Of a stretch of DNA of 64,000 nucleotides, positions 47,055 through 56,760 are shown piece after piece. The position numbers and the translations under genes were made by a program. Numbering within the stretch: the first letter of the stretch is position 1; every line of letters starts with the position of its first letter. The notes beneath the pieces are model-generated. The model did not search any database, was not told the origin of the DNA, and saw nothing but the letters and a program-made list of their open reading frames with translations. The DNA comes from Candidatus Kapaibacterium sp. (GTDB lineage Bacteria > Bacteroidota > Ignavibacteria > Kapaibacteriales > UBA2268): positions 1 to 64,000 of the forward strand of contig CALBDO010000008.1 in NCBI GenBank assembly GCA_937927515.1, in the 5' to 3' direction.

Positions 47055-48680
47055 ATGAAAAAAAATATTTCGCTTTTAGTGTCGATTGTTTTTTTCTCTA
47101 TTTACAATAGCATCATTTTAAGTTCACAAGAGATACTTTGGTGGTACGACTTAAAAGACTCTGCATTTGGCCAGGCTTGTGCTGGCGACATCGATAATGA
47201 TAATTTTTACGAAATTGTATTCGGTTGCTATCGCAACGATAGTTGTGTGTATGCTTTAAATTCCGAAGACGGGAGTTTACTCTGGAAATACAACACCTCG
47301 ACCACAACAAGAGAGGGTTGTAATGACGTCGCACCACTAATTTTTGATGTAAACAAAGATGGAGCTAAAGAAGTAATTGTCCCCAGTTCTTGCAATCCCA
47401 CAACTTTCTGCTTCAATGGTTCCGATGGTTCATTGTTATGGAAAACTCCTACACGAGGAAGCGACTCCCCTCCTACTATTGGCGACTTGGACGGCAACGG
47501 TGACCTCGAAATACTACATGGAGAATTCGGTGGTTACGTAATTTGTATCGATGCAAAAACTGGGAGAAATAACTGGGAAATACTCGTGCAGCCAAAATCA
47601 TGGATACAAACTGCACCAACTCTAATAGATTTAAACGGTGATGGCTTATTGGACTTTATCGTGGCTACATGGTGCCTAAACCCAAATGATACAAATTGGG
47701 TTTATGCATACAGAGGCTACGACCAGAAATTGCTTTGGAAAAAACCAGTTGGAGGGACGGTTTACCATGGTTTCTCCATCGCAGACTTGGACGACGATAA
47801 AAGTTCTGAATTAATCTTTGGTGACTACTCTGGGACACTTTATGTCTTAAAAAGTGCAACCGGAGAAGTCCTCTGGACTTACTATGACAAGGATTTTTAT
47901 TATCTGGGTAGCCCAGTGACCATTGCAGACCTTAATAATGACGGCAAATGCGAGTTAATCTTTACTACTGCATTTAGTGTTGTTTGCCTTGGAAACAATG
48001 GAGAAATCTTTTGGAAATATAATTTATTTAATGATTTCCCATCATTTCGTGGAGTTGCTCTATCCGATTTAGACAGCGATGGCATTCTCGATGTCGTTTT
48101 TGGGACCAAACAAGGAAAAGTCATCATTTTGGATGGTACAACCGGCACTCAAATTGGTTCTATCGACTTACAAGCACATTTAGGCAAAGAGTTTAGTATC
48201 GACCATGCGCCACTTATTGCAGATTTCAATAAAGACAACAAACCCGACATTTTTATCGTTGGCGGGAAGACAACTTATCCTGATTTTACAAATAATTATG
48301 GAAGAGCATATTTGATTTCATTTGGACATGGAAGTAGTAAAGAGTGGATTATGTTTCAACACGACGAACATCGCACAAGCAGTCTTTGCCGAAAGGATAA
48401 TTCCAGTAATTTCGTTAAAGAGCATAAAAGTTGTCAAGTAGAAGTTTCTGAGGACTTTGACAAAATAAACGTATTGATTAAGTTCAATGAAAACATTGAA
48501 TTCAATTTGTCATTATTCGACTTTCTTGGAAGAACTGTAGAGCAGAGTACGCACTACACTTCGAATGGCAATGAATACATTTATGGTATTAACAAATCGA
48601 CTATTTCTTCGGGCATCTACTATTTAGGAATTTACACAAGAAATTTCATCGAAACAGTGCTTTTAACAATTTTGAATTAA
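47055..48680 (+). CDS. Secreted FG-GAP / PQQ-like beta-propeller protein
   Basis: 541 residues with a signal peptide (residues 1-25). At least seven FG-GAP-like calcium motifs are visible (DIDNDNFYEIVFG, DVNKDGAKEVIV, DLDGNGDLEILHG, DLNGDGLLDFIVA, DLNNDGKCELIF, DLDSDGILDVVFG and DFNKDNKPDIF), mixed with PQQ-propeller strands such as DGSLLWKY. The last 80 residues (LSLFDFLGRTVEQ, SSGIYYLGIYT) look like a diverged T9SS sorting domain. A surface or extracellular protein is likely. The start is at 47055 after AAGGAAATTT; the NFACT gene follows after 7 nt. Confidence 0.78.
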   Translation: MKKNISLLVSIVFFSIYNSIILSSQEILWWYDLKDSAFGQACAGDIDNDNFYEIVFGCYRNDSCVYALNSEDGSLLWKYNTSTTTREGCNDVAPLIFDVNKDGAKEVIVPSSCNPTTFCFNGSDGSLLWKTPTRGSDSPPTIGDLDGNGDLEILHGEFGGYVICIDAKTGRNNWEILVQPKSWIQTAPTLIDLNGDGLLDFIVATWCLNPNDTNWVYAYRGYDQKLLWKKPVGGTVYHGFSIADLDDDKSSELIFGDYSGTLYVLKSATGEVLWTYYDKDFYYLGSPVTIADLNNDGKCELIFTTAFSVVCLGNNGEIFWKYNLFNDFPSFRGVALSDLDSDGILDVVFGTKQGKVIILDGTTGTQIGSIDLQAHLGKEFSIDHAPLIADFNKDNKPDIFIVGGKTTYPDFTNNYGRAYLISFGHGSSKEWIMFQHDEHRTSSLCRKDNSSNFVKEHKSCQVEVSEDFDKINVLIKFNENIEFNLSLFDFLGRTVEQSTHYTSNGNEYIYGINKSTISSGIYYLGIYTRNFIETVLLTILN

Positions 48681-48687
48681 AGCCAAG

Positions 48688-50316
48688 ATGAAAGACTATT
48701 ACATACTTTATCACGTGGTGGAGGAATTAAAGTTTCTGCGAGGATGGGTTCTTTTCGAATGTTTCACCCAAGAGAAAAACTCCCTATACTTGCAGTTTAC
48801 CGATGGCAAGGATATTTCAACAATACAATTTTCAGCAGGAACTGGTCTCGAGTCGTTATTTCTTAGAAAAACTTTCCAAAAGGCACGCTCAAATTTCAAA
48901 AATTTGTTTCCTAAATTGCTAGGCGAAAGATGCCTCGATGTTTACATTCCCGAAAACGAACGCATCGTGGTTTTTGTATTAAACTCCTTCGAACTTTGGT
49001 TTGTTCTATTTGGCGGCTCGAAAACCAATGCATTTGTTCTCGATAAGGAGAAAAATATTGTGGATTCTTTCCTTCGTCCAAAAGAATATATCGGGAGAAA
49101 AATTCAAGATGTCATTGAACAAAAATCTACTCAGATAATTGAAACAGTCGCAGACTATCTTCAAAAAACAATGCATTTCAGCAAAGAAATTAGCAAACAC
49201 ATATGCCATGCCCTCCATCTGGATTGCAAATTCAAACTTTCGGAGCTTTCGGAAAATCAAAAAAAGTTGTTGGAAAGCAAATGCAATGAAATAGCAAAGG
49301 TTTTAAAAAATTCTAAAACATTTTTTGTTTATTTTTTAAATGATAAATATTTCATTACACCTTTTGAAATACCAGAACTGGAAAGTCTAAACACAATGGC
49401 ATCTGTCTCGCAGGCTTTGTACTTTTGTTTCACTAAAACTTTAAAACATAACTCTGCGCAGGAAAGATTCAAACGAATCGTAAAGGAACTAAAAAGCATG
49501 CTTGACTATTTGAGCAAAGAAGTGGAAGGAATACAAAAAAGTTTAGATTTCGAACAGAAAATAAAGCAGTATGAAGAATATGCAGCTTTATTACTATCGC
49601 AACCAAACTTACACCGCAAAGGTGTCGATTACATAGAAATTACAACTGACAATGGAAACAAGACTAAAATACCATTAAAGAAGGAACTGACTTTGATTCA
49701 AAATGCTGAAGTTTATTATCAAAAGATTAAAAAACTCAAAACAAATATTCTTCCACTTAAAGAAAAAAAGTTGAACCTTGAGGAGAAAATTAAAAGAATA
49801 AATTCAGCTTTGGAATCATTAGATAAAATTGATAACTATCTACTCGTAGAGAAATTTTTATACGAGTATAGAGATTTATTTCCGAAATCCAATGAAATAA
49901 AGCCATCCCAGGAAATGCCCCAAAAGTTTCGTCGATACGAGATATCACCCGGCGTAGTATTGTTCGTTGGAAAGAACGCGAGAAACAACGAGGAGTTAAC
50001 ATTCAACTTTGCCCGACCGAACGACTATTGGTTTCATACTCGCACTACAAGCGGCAGCCATTGCGTGTTGCGAATCTCTGGTGGCAAGACACCGACGAAA
50101 GAAATAATAGAAAAAGCAGCACAGATTGCGGCGTATTTCTCGAAAGCAAGGAATTCAGACTATGTGCCAGTTTCGTATACACAAAGGAAATTTGTCCGCA
50201 AAGCAAAGAAAGGAGAGCCCGGAAGTGCTGTATTAATTAAAGAGGAAGTGATATTTGTAGAGCCAAAGAAACCAGAGGTGATAAAATTAAAGCAAAATCT
50301 TAAAAATGAGACCTAG
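48688..50316 (+). CDS. NFACT family protein (RqcH-like)
   Basis: 542 residues. The N-terminal NFACT-N-like domain (1-230) is followed by coiled-coil helices (about 260-400) and an NFACT-R domain, with LFVGKNARNNEELTFNF, DYWFHTRTTSGSHCVLR and PVSYTQRKFVRKAKKGEPGS. The family joins stalled 60S/50S subunits in ribosome quality control and adds alanine tails in some bacteria. I do not find the Asp-Arg pair known to bind tRNA in B. subtilis RqcH, so tail synthesis is uncertain. It overlaps the convergent DUF202 gene by 17 nt. Confidence 0.85.
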   Translation: MKDYYILYHVVEELKFLRGWVLFECFTQEKNSLYLQFTDGKDISTIQFSAGTGLESLFLRKTFQKARSNFKNLFPKLLGERCLDVYIPENERIVVFVLNSFELWFVLFGGSKTNAFVLDKEKNIVDSFLRPKEYIGRKIQDVIEQKSTQIIETVADYLQKTMHFSKEISKHICHALHLDCKFKLSELSENQKKLLESKCNEIAKVLKNSKTFFVYFLNDKYFITPFEIPELESLNTMASVSQALYFCFTKTLKHNSAQERFKRIVKELKSMLDYLSKEVEGIQKSLDFEQKIKQYEEYAALLLSQPNLHRKGVDYIEITTDNGNKTKIPLKKELTLIQNAEVYYQKIKKLKTNILPLKEKKLNLEEKIKRINSALESLDKIDNYLLVEKFLYEYRDLFPKSNEIKPSQEMPQKFRRYEISPGVVLFVGKNARNNEELTFNFARPNDYWFHTRTTSGSHCVLRISGGKTPTKEIIEKAAQIAAYFSKARNSDYVPVSYTQRKFVRKAKKGEPGSAVLIKEEVIFVEPKKPEVIKLKQNLKNET

Positions 50317-50638
50317 CTTCTTGTACAAAATCTTTTTCGAGTTGAAATATAAACCTGCGAGTTTTTCTATAACGCACAAAGCCAATTGATATAGTGAAAA
50401 TGGCAATAGGTATTAAAAAGAAACCAATGAGTTGGAACCAAAAAGTGCTGAAAAACTGCAATATTGTCAGTCCAGCAACAAAAGTAGCAAGAGCTGTTCT
50501 TTGATAAGCAAGGAAGGTGCGCTCGTTTGCGAGCATAGAGCGAATTGCAGCAAGTTGGTCATTTAAATTTAGTTCTTTTTCTACAAATCGTTTAAATAAA
50601 TCGTCTGTTAATAAAGATAGTCGAAAGAATCTAAACAT
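50300..50638 (-). CDS. DUF202 family membrane protein
   Basis: 112 residues. It has the DUF202 signature RSMLANERTFLAYQRTALATF followed by two membrane helices (LTILQFF...; IGFFLIPIAIFTISIGFV). The function of the family is unknown. The 3' end overlaps the NFACT gene by 17 nt on the opposite strand. Confidence 0.8.
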   Translation of the reverse strand: MFRFFRLSLLTDDLFKRFVEKELNLNDQLAAIRSMLANERTFLAYQRTALATFVAGLTILQFFSTFWFQLIGFFLIPIAIFTISIGFVRYRKTRRFIFQLEKDFVQEARSHF

Positions 50639-50709
50639 ATAAAACTTTTGATTAAATTACTCTTTTTGCTAAATTCGAATAACGTTGTCTTAATTTAAAT
50701 ATTTTTTGT

Positions 50710-52029
50710 ATGGAAAAGAAATCCTCAATAGTGAAAAGAACAGCAGAAGAGTGGCTTGAGTTTGGAGATGAGGAATTTAACAAAGGTGACTACGAAACCG
50801 CTTTTCAATACTACAAGAATGCTATAGGTGAAAATGCCTCTTCGCCATTTGCATATTTCAAAGCAGGTAACGCTCTTACTATGCTAAAGAGATGGAACGA
50901 AGCTATAAAGTATTTCGTTGGAACCATCACACTCGACCCGACTTTTTCTTTTGCCTATTACAAAAAGGGACAATGCCATTTGGAATTGTTGCAAATTAAT
51001 GAAGCAATAAAAGAGTTTACTATTGCTGTCGAGATTAATCCCAATTTTGCTCTTGCGTACTATCGCCGTGGATATTGTCTTTATTTGGCAAAAAAATTTG
51101 AGGATGCCATCGCAGACTTTTCGAAAGCTATCGAACTAAACCCATCTCATGCAGAACCTTACATTTATCGTGGAAACTGCTTCTTCCATCTCGGAAATAA
51201 CGAATTAGCTATTAAAGACTACGACAAAGCAATCGAACTCGACCCAGACAATCCAAAAGTTTTTATTTCAAGAGGAGTAGTAAACATCAAATTAGCAAAT
51301 TATAAAGAGGCAATTGGCGATTTCACCCTTGCAATTTCAATAGACCAAAATAACTATTTAGCATACAATTACAGAGGATTTTGCCTGAACCAGCTAAGAC
51401 AATTTGAATTGGCAATTGAGGATTTCCTCAGGGTCATCGAATTGAAAAGCAACTTTGTAGACGCATACAACAACGTAGGCATAGCATACGTTGGATTGAA
51501 AAAATACGACAAAGCACTTGAATACTTCGACAAAGCAACAGAAATAAATCCAAAATCAGCGACAATTTACTTTAACCGTGGAAACGCAAATCTTCACTTG
51601 AAAAACTATGTAGAAGCAATAATAGACTACGACAAAGCACTGACTATTGAACCAAACTATGCTTACGCTTATTATGGCAGAGGAAACGCCAACTTTGCTC
51701 TCGAGCAATATCGAGACGCATTGAGAGATTATTCCAAAGCCATAGCTTTAAACCCAAATTTCTACAATGCCTACATTGCCCGCGGGAACGTATACTTGAA
51801 AATGAAGCATTTAAAAAGAGCGCTCGAAGATTTTACTACAGCAATCGAGCTCGCACCAGAAAATCCATTTGGCTATCTCAATAGAGCAATTGCATACCGC
51901 ACTGATAATATTTATTCATATGCTGCATCCGATTTCAATGAATTCCTCCGATTGTATGGCAAGGAAGACAAACTTTCCGAAAAGGTTCGCACTTGGATAC
52001 GAAATATGGGATACAACCCAGAATATTAA
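50710..52029 (+). CDS. TPR-repeat protein
   Basis: 439 residues, made almost wholly of about 12 tandem tetratricopeptide repeats of 34 residues (pattern A-x-x-x-RG...L-x-x-Y-x-x-A-I-x-D-F/Y-x-x-A-I-x-L-x-P). There is no signal peptide or membrane segment. A cytosolic protein-protein scaffold is likely; partners are unknown. Confidence 0.85.
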   Translation: MEKKSSIVKRTAEEWLEFGDEEFNKGDYETAFQYYKNAIGENASSPFAYFKAGNALTMLKRWNEAIKYFVGTITLDPTFSFAYYKKGQCHLELLQINEAIKEFTIAVEINPNFALAYYRRGYCLYLAKKFEDAIADFSKAIELNPSHAEPYIYRGNCFFHLGNNELAIKDYDKAIELDPDNPKVFISRGVVNIKLANYKEAIGDFTLAISIDQNNYLAYNYRGFCLNQLRQFELAIEDFLRVIELKSNFVDAYNNVGIAYVGLKKYDKALEYFDKATEINPKSATIYFNRGNANLHLKNYVEAIIDYDKALTIEPNYAYAYYGRGNANFALEQYRDALRDYSKAIALNPNFYNAYIARGNVYLKMKHLKRALEDFTTAIELAPENPFGYLNRAIAYRTDNIYSYAASDFNEFLRLYGKEDKLSEKVRTWIRNMGYNPEY

Positions 52030-52222
52030 TCTGCTTCCTAATCAATTTAATATTATCTGTAAAAATCAACCAATAAAAAATGTTAGTAAATATAAATAAT
52101 TCCCTTTTCTACAGACCATTTTCGATATAACTACAGATTAAAACTATTTGATTTAATAAACAATGATAGGAATAATTTAAAACCTTAATTTTGTTTTTTG
52201 TCAAACAATCAAGAAAAAACAA

Positions 52223-53359
52223 ATGGCTGGTAACAAAAAGAAACATTATCGAATTGCATGGCTTCCAGGGGATGGTATCGGTAAAGATGTTATGGAAGCC
52301 GCACGAATAGTTTTGGACAAAGTTCAACTCGATGCAGAGTATATTCCAGGTGATATCGGTTGGGAATTTTGGTGTAAAGAAGGAGACCCATTACCGCAAA
52401 GAACTATCGATTTGCTTAATAATGTAGACGCAGCTCTTTTTGGGGCAATTACCTCCAAACCTACCAAAGAAGCAGAAGAGGAATTGATACCAGAGTTGAA
52501 GGGAAAAGGTTTAATTTATCGCTCACCCATTGTAAGAATGCGTCAACTTTTCGATTTATACATATGTTTACGACCTTGCAAGGCTTTTGTTGGTAATCCA
52601 CTGAATTACAAGAATGACATCGATTTAGTTGTTTTTCGTGAGAATACAGAAGATTTATACTCTGGGGTGGAGTTCTATCCCGTCCCACAAGAGATAAAGT
52701 TTATTTTACAAAAACTGTCGAAAAACTTTAAATCTTTTGAAAATTTAGAAGCCGATGAGTTTGCTATCTCTTGCAAAATAAATACCAAAAAGGGTTCGGA
52801 ACGAATAATTCGGGCTGCTTTTGAATTTGCTCGACAAAACGGGCGCAGGAAAGTTACTATTGTACACAAAGCAAACGTCGTCCGCGCAACCGATGGTTTA
52901 TTTCTCGAAACAGCAAAAGCAGTTGCGAAAGAATATCCCGAAATACAATTCGACGAGGCAAACGTAGATGCAATTACGATGTGGCTATTGAAAAATCCAA
53001 ACAACTATGATGTGCTTGTTGCACCAAATTTATACGGCGATATTGTTTCCGACCTTTGCGCCCAAATGGTTGGTGGTCTTGGCTTTGGATGTTCAGGTAA
53101 TATTGGGGAGCGACTTGCTGTATTCGAGCCAACTCACGGCTCTGCACCAAAGTATGCTGGGCTATACAAAGTGAACCCAATTGCAACAATACTAGCTGCT
53201 AAAATGATGCTCGAATGGCTCGGAGAATTAGAGAAGGCAAAATTAATTGAAAATGCTGTAGCCGAGGTTATAAAGGAAGGGAAAGTGCGAACATATGATA
53301 TGGGCGGAAACAACACTACTATCGAGATGGCAAAAGCCATAGCGGAAAAAATTAATTAG
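52223..53359 (+). CDS. Isocitrate/homoisocitrate dehydrogenase-family enzyme
   Basis: A 378-residue beta-decarboxylating dehydrogenase. In substrate positions it looks like isocitrate rather than isopropylmalate dehydrogenase: R100-S101 then R105, R107 and R117 in YRSPIVRMRQLFDLYICLRP, and FRENTEDLYSGVE with a Tyr (146) and Lys (216, in VHKANVV). The cofactor site has H305, K310 and Y311 (THGSAPKYAG), the arrangement seen in NADP-dependent isocitrate dehydrogenase. One difference is Ile103, where E. coli has Asn115. It is short (E. coli has 416). It heads a five-gene operon with a CoA-dependent cleavage module, so homoisocitrate or a methylmalate-type substrate remains possible. Confidence 0.85.
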   Translation: MAGNKKKHYRIAWLPGDGIGKDVMEAARIVLDKVQLDAEYIPGDIGWEFWCKEGDPLPQRTIDLLNNVDAALFGAITSKPTKEAEEELIPELKGKGLIYRSPIVRMRQLFDLYICLRPCKAFVGNPLNYKNDIDLVVFRENTEDLYSGVEFYPVPQEIKFILQKLSKNFKSFENLEADEFAISCKINTKKGSERIIRAAFEFARQNGRRKVTIVHKANVVRATDGLFLETAKAVAKEYPEIQFDEANVDAITMWLLKNPNNYDVLVAPNLYGDIVSDLCAQMVGGLGFGCSGNIGERLAVFEPTHGSAPKYAGLYKVNPIATILAAKMMLEWLGELEKAKLIENAVAEVIKEGKVRTYDMGGNNTTIEMAKAIAEKIN

Positions 53360-53371
53360 GAAAGGTACAAT

Positions 53372-54265
53372 ATGGACATTCTCATTCACGAAGTTGGCCT
53401 GCGAGATGGTTTACAAATGGAAAGTGAACCAGTACCGACAATAACAAAAATGCAATGGGCCGAGACCCTTGCCGACTCTGGTTTAGACATAATCCAACTT
53501 GGCTCATTTGTAAATCCCAAGGTTCTTCCACAGATGGCAGACACTGATGAATTATTTGAGGAGGTTAAAAAAAGTGGAAAATTCAAGGCAAAATTTTCTG
53601 CTTTAATATTAAATGAAAAAGGATTCGAAAGAGCTATCAAAGCTGATGTAGATTTAATTTGTATGGGTGTCTCTGCAAGCGAAACCCACTCTAAGAAAAA
53701 CACGGGGATGACTGTCGAAGAAGCTCTCAATAGAATCATTAAAATTGCAACTGATGCGATGAGTATTGGAAAAGATGTACAAGTCTCTGTACAATCTGCC
53801 TTCGGCTGCGGGTACGAGGGTGATATACCAGAAGAACGAGTCTACGGAATTGTCGAGCAATATTTTAACAATGGAATAAACAAAATCAGCCTTGCTGATA
53901 CGGCTGGTTACGCCTACCCTACCAAAGTCGAAAGAATGTTCACATACTTACAGAAATTGAACCCTAAAGCAGAATTTGCTTGCCATTTTCACAACACATA
54001 TGGTTTAGGAATGGTAAACACATACGTTGCAATGCAAAATGGAGTAAAATACATTGAAACAGCCTTTGGCGGGCTTGGAGGTTGCCCATTTACCAAACAG
54101 CCCGCTGGAAATGTTTGCACAGAGGACTTCGTTTATATGCTTCAAAAAATGAACTTACGTACTGATATAGTAATAAGTAAAATCATTTCAGTTGCGAAAT
54201 ATGCAAGCGGATTTTTCGTAAAAGATTTACCTGGTTATCTACATAAAATTTGGAGAGAGCAATGA
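53372..54265 (+). CDS. HMG-CoA lyase-family C-C lyase
   Basis: 297 residues, DRE-TIM metallolyase. It has R11-D12 in VGLRDGLQ, D176 in SLADTAG, metal ligands H205 and H207 in CHFHNTYG, C238 in GGLGGCPF and N247. Compared with HMG-CoA lyase as I recall it, two sites differ: the Glu of the ETTSF-type motif is Gln42 (IIQLGSF), and the Asp after the second His is Asn208. These changes suggest a related acyl-CoA substrate such as citramalyl-, citryl- or homocitryl-CoA rather than HMG-CoA. The ATGA at 54262-54265 couples it to the CoA-transferase. Confidence 0.85.
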   Translation: MDILIHEVGLRDGLQMESEPVPTITKMQWAETLADSGLDIIQLGSFVNPKVLPQMADTDELFEEVKKSGKFKAKFSALILNEKGFERAIKADVDLICMGVSASETHSKKNTGMTVEEALNRIIKIATDAMSIGKDVQVSVQSAFGCGYEGDIPEERVYGIVEQYFNNGINKISLADTAGYAYPTKVERMFTYLQKLNPKAEFACHFHNTYGLGMVNTYVAMQNGVKYIETAFGGLGGCPFTKQPAGNVCTEDFVYMLQKMNLRTDIVISKIISVAKYASGFFVKDLPGYLHKIWREQ

Positions 54266-55455
54266 AAATCTTGGATGGGATTAGAGTTCTCGATTTAACA
54301 AACGTACTCTCTGGACCATTTGCAACATTGCATCTGGCTTTGCTTGGGGCAGAAGTTATAAAAATTGAGAACCCCAAAGATGGCGACCTTGCTCGCAAGC
54401 TGGGCTGTGTGACCGAGTACAACAAGATGCTTATGGGAACAAGTTTCCTTGCCCAGAATGCAAACAAGAAATCTTGTACCCTAAACTTGAAAGATGAACG
54501 AGGAAAAGAAATTTTTAAAAAACTTGTCGCAATTTCTGATGTTGTGGTTGAAAACTTCAGACCTAATGTTATGGACCGTTTAGGACTGGGTTATTCTGTA
54601 TTGAAAGAAATAAATCCGAGATTAATCTATTGTGCAATTTCTGGATTTGGACAAACTGGACCAGATGCCTTTAAACCCGCTTACGACCAAATCATCCAAG
54701 GACTTAGTGGTGTTATGGCAATAAATGGAGATAAAAGACTTAACCCACTACGTTGTGGTTTTCCCGTCTGCGACACGGTCGGAGGCTTAAACGCTGCATT
54801 CGCAATTTTAGCAGCATTGTTTCATCGAGAAAGAACTGGCGAAGGTCAATTCATCGATGTAGCCTTGCTGGATTCAATAATGCCACTCATGGGATGGGTC
54901 GTTGCAAATCTCATGCTCGGCGGTCAACATCCAGAATTACTTGGAAACGACAATTTCACAGCTGCTCCCTCTGGCACTTTTCGCACGCAAGACGGTTACA
55001 TAAATATCGCTGCAAATAAACAAGAGCAATGGGAAACTCTTGCCGATTTGCTTGGACTTTCGCATTTAAAAGAAGACCCAAGGTTCAAAGAAAGAGACAT
55101 TCGCAAGAAAAATCGCTACGAACTAAACCCACTAATCGAAGAAAAACTTGTTGAAAAGCCAACAAAGTATTGGGTGGATTTGTTGAACAACAACGATATA
55201 CCCGCTGGAGAAATTCTTTCATTGGAAGATGCATTGAACCAACCACAGATTCAAGTTCGTAATACTTTTTCGACCCTTGAGGTCGATGGTATAGGGTTTA
55301 TCAAAGTTTTCAATCTGACTGCAAAATTTGAAAAGACGCCGGGTTTTGCCGAGTCTCCACCACCAAAACTTTCTCAGCACACAGAGGAGATACTCTCTCT
55401 TGTAGGCATTAGTTCCGACGAAGTTCGAGCATTAAGAAATGAAGGAGTTGTTTAA
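54262..55455 (+). CDS. Family III CoA-transferase (CaiB/BaiF)
   Basis: A 397-residue formyl-CoA-transferase-type enzyme. It has ILDGIRVLDLTNVLSGPF, LGAEVIKIENP, VVENFRPNVMDRLG and the catalytic Asp204 in VALLDSIMPL. Members that use succinyl-CoA to activate malate, citramalate or glutarate belong to this family. The start overlaps the lyase stop by 4 nt; an in-frame TTG at 54250 is less likely. Placed between the lyase and the hydro-lyase, it probably makes the CoA ester that the lyase cleaves. Confidence 0.88.
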   Translation: MKILDGIRVLDLTNVLSGPFATLHLALLGAEVIKIENPKDGDLARKLGCVTEYNKMLMGTSFLAQNANKKSCTLNLKDERGKEIFKKLVAISDVVVENFRPNVMDRLGLGYSVLKEINPRLIYCAISGFGQTGPDAFKPAYDQIIQGLSGVMAINGDKRLNPLRCGFPVCDTVGGLNAAFAILAALFHRERTGEGQFIDVALLDSIMPLMGWVVANLMLGGQHPELLGNDNFTAAPSGTFRTQDGYINIAANKQEQWETLADLLGLSHLKEDPRFKERDIRKKNRYELNPLIEEKLVEKPTKYWVDLLNNNDIPAGEILSLEDALNQPQIQVRNTFSTLEVDGIGFIKVFNLTAKFEKTPGFAESPPPKLSQHTEEILSLVGISSDEVRALRNEGVV

Positions 55456-55469
55456 ACAAGGAGGTATAA

Positions 55470-56759
55470 ATGGGACAGACATTAGTTCAAAAGATACTTG
55501 CAAGGGCAACTGGTCGAAGCTTTGTTTCAGTGGGGGATATTTTAGAGCCCGCTGTGGATTTAGCAATGTCGCACGAGAATGCCGCATTGGTCATAAACCA
55601 ATTTCTTGAAATATACAAAGGTACAGGGCTGGAACCAAAAGTATGGGACCCCGATAAAATAGCCATTATTTTCGACCATAGAGTGCCAGCAGAGAGTGCA
55701 AAAACAGCAACAAATCAGAAAATAGTTCGAGATTTTGTTGCTAATCAGGGAATTAAAAAATTTCACGACATACGTACCGACGAGATGGGAATCTGCCATC
55801 AGATACTGCCCGAAAATGGATATATCCGACCGGGATATGTTGTAGTTGGAACAGATAGCCACACAACTAGCCATGGAGCACTTGGAGCTTTCTCATTTGG
55901 AATTGGCGCTACCGAAATGGCTTCGGTATGGACTTTGGGTAGGATTTTGAATGTTCAAGTGCCAGAAACTATAAAAATAACAGTAGATGGAAAATTTCAA
56001 AAGTTTGTCGAGCCTAAAGATTTAATACTTTACATTGTTGGACTTCTCGGAGCCGAGGGAGCAAATTTCAAAGTAATAGAGTTTCATGGCGAAACAATAA
56101 GAAATCTAAGCACATCGGGTAGATTAACAATCTGTAATATGACAGTCGAGGCTGGAGCAACTTCTGGAATTGTTCCACCAGATGAAGAAACAATAAGATA
56201 CCTTAGGGAGGTCGCCAATGTCCAAGACGAAATTGAAATAATATGCCCAGACGAAGACGCAAAGTACGAACGAGAAATAAAAATAGACGTAACGAACTTG
56301 GAGCCGCAGATTGCCTGCCCTCATACTGTTGATAATGTCAAACCAATTTCTGAGGTAGCTGGAGTAAAGATAAATCAAATTGTTCTTGGTTCGTGCACTA
56401 ATGGTCGATTAGAAGATTTGGAAGCTGCGGCAAAAATTCTCAAAGGTAAAAAAATAGCAAAAGGAGTACGAATGCTTGTTTTTCCAGCTTCAGGTAGAAT
56501 TCTCAAGGAGGCAATACGCCGTGGCTACATTCTCGATTTAATGGAAGCCGGAGCAGTGGTAGTTAATCCTGGCTGCGGCCCTTGTTTGGGAGTTCACCAG
56601 GGAGCACTCGGCGACGGAGAAATTGCTCTATCGACAACAAATCGCAACTTTAAAGGACGAATGGGGAACCCAAATTCAGAGGTATATCTTTGCTCTCCAA
56701 GTGTCGCTGCTGTCAGTGCGATACATGGTGTTATTACAGACCCAAGAAATGGAGGCTGA
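55470..56759 (+). CDS. Aconitase-superfamily large subunit (LeuC/HacA type)
   Basis: A 429-residue [4Fe-4S] hydro-lyase subunit. The cluster Cys are C309 (VLGSCTNGR), C369 and C372 (NPGCGPCLG). GTDSHTTSHGALGAFSFGIG is conserved. The length fits the short LeuC2/HacA form, not E. coli LeuC (466) or aconitase (about 890). It isomerises hydroxy-tricarboxylates or 3-alkylmalates. A strong Shine-Dalgarno (AAGGAGGT) is present, 14 nt after the CoA-transferase. The substrate is not decidable from this subunit. Confidence 0.88.
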   Translation: MGQTLVQKILARATGRSFVSVGDILEPAVDLAMSHENAALVINQFLEIYKGTGLEPKVWDPDKIAIIFDHRVPAESAKTATNQKIVRDFVANQGIKKFHDIRTDEMGICHQILPENGYIRPGYVVVGTDSHTTSHGALGAFSFGIGATEMASVWTLGRILNVQVPETIKITVDGKFQKFVEPKDLILYIVGLLGAEGANFKVIEFHGETIRNLSTSGRLTICNMTVEAGATSGIVPPDEETIRYLREVANVQDEIEIICPDEDAKYEREIKIDVTNLEPQIACPHTVDNVKPISEVAGVKINQIVLGSCTNGRLEDLEAAAKILKGKKIAKGVRMLVFPASGRILKEAIRRGYILDLMEAGAVVVNPGCGPCLGVHQGALGDGEIALSTTNRNFKGRMGNPNSEVYLCSPSVAAVSAIHGVITDPRNGG

Positions 56760-56760
56760 A

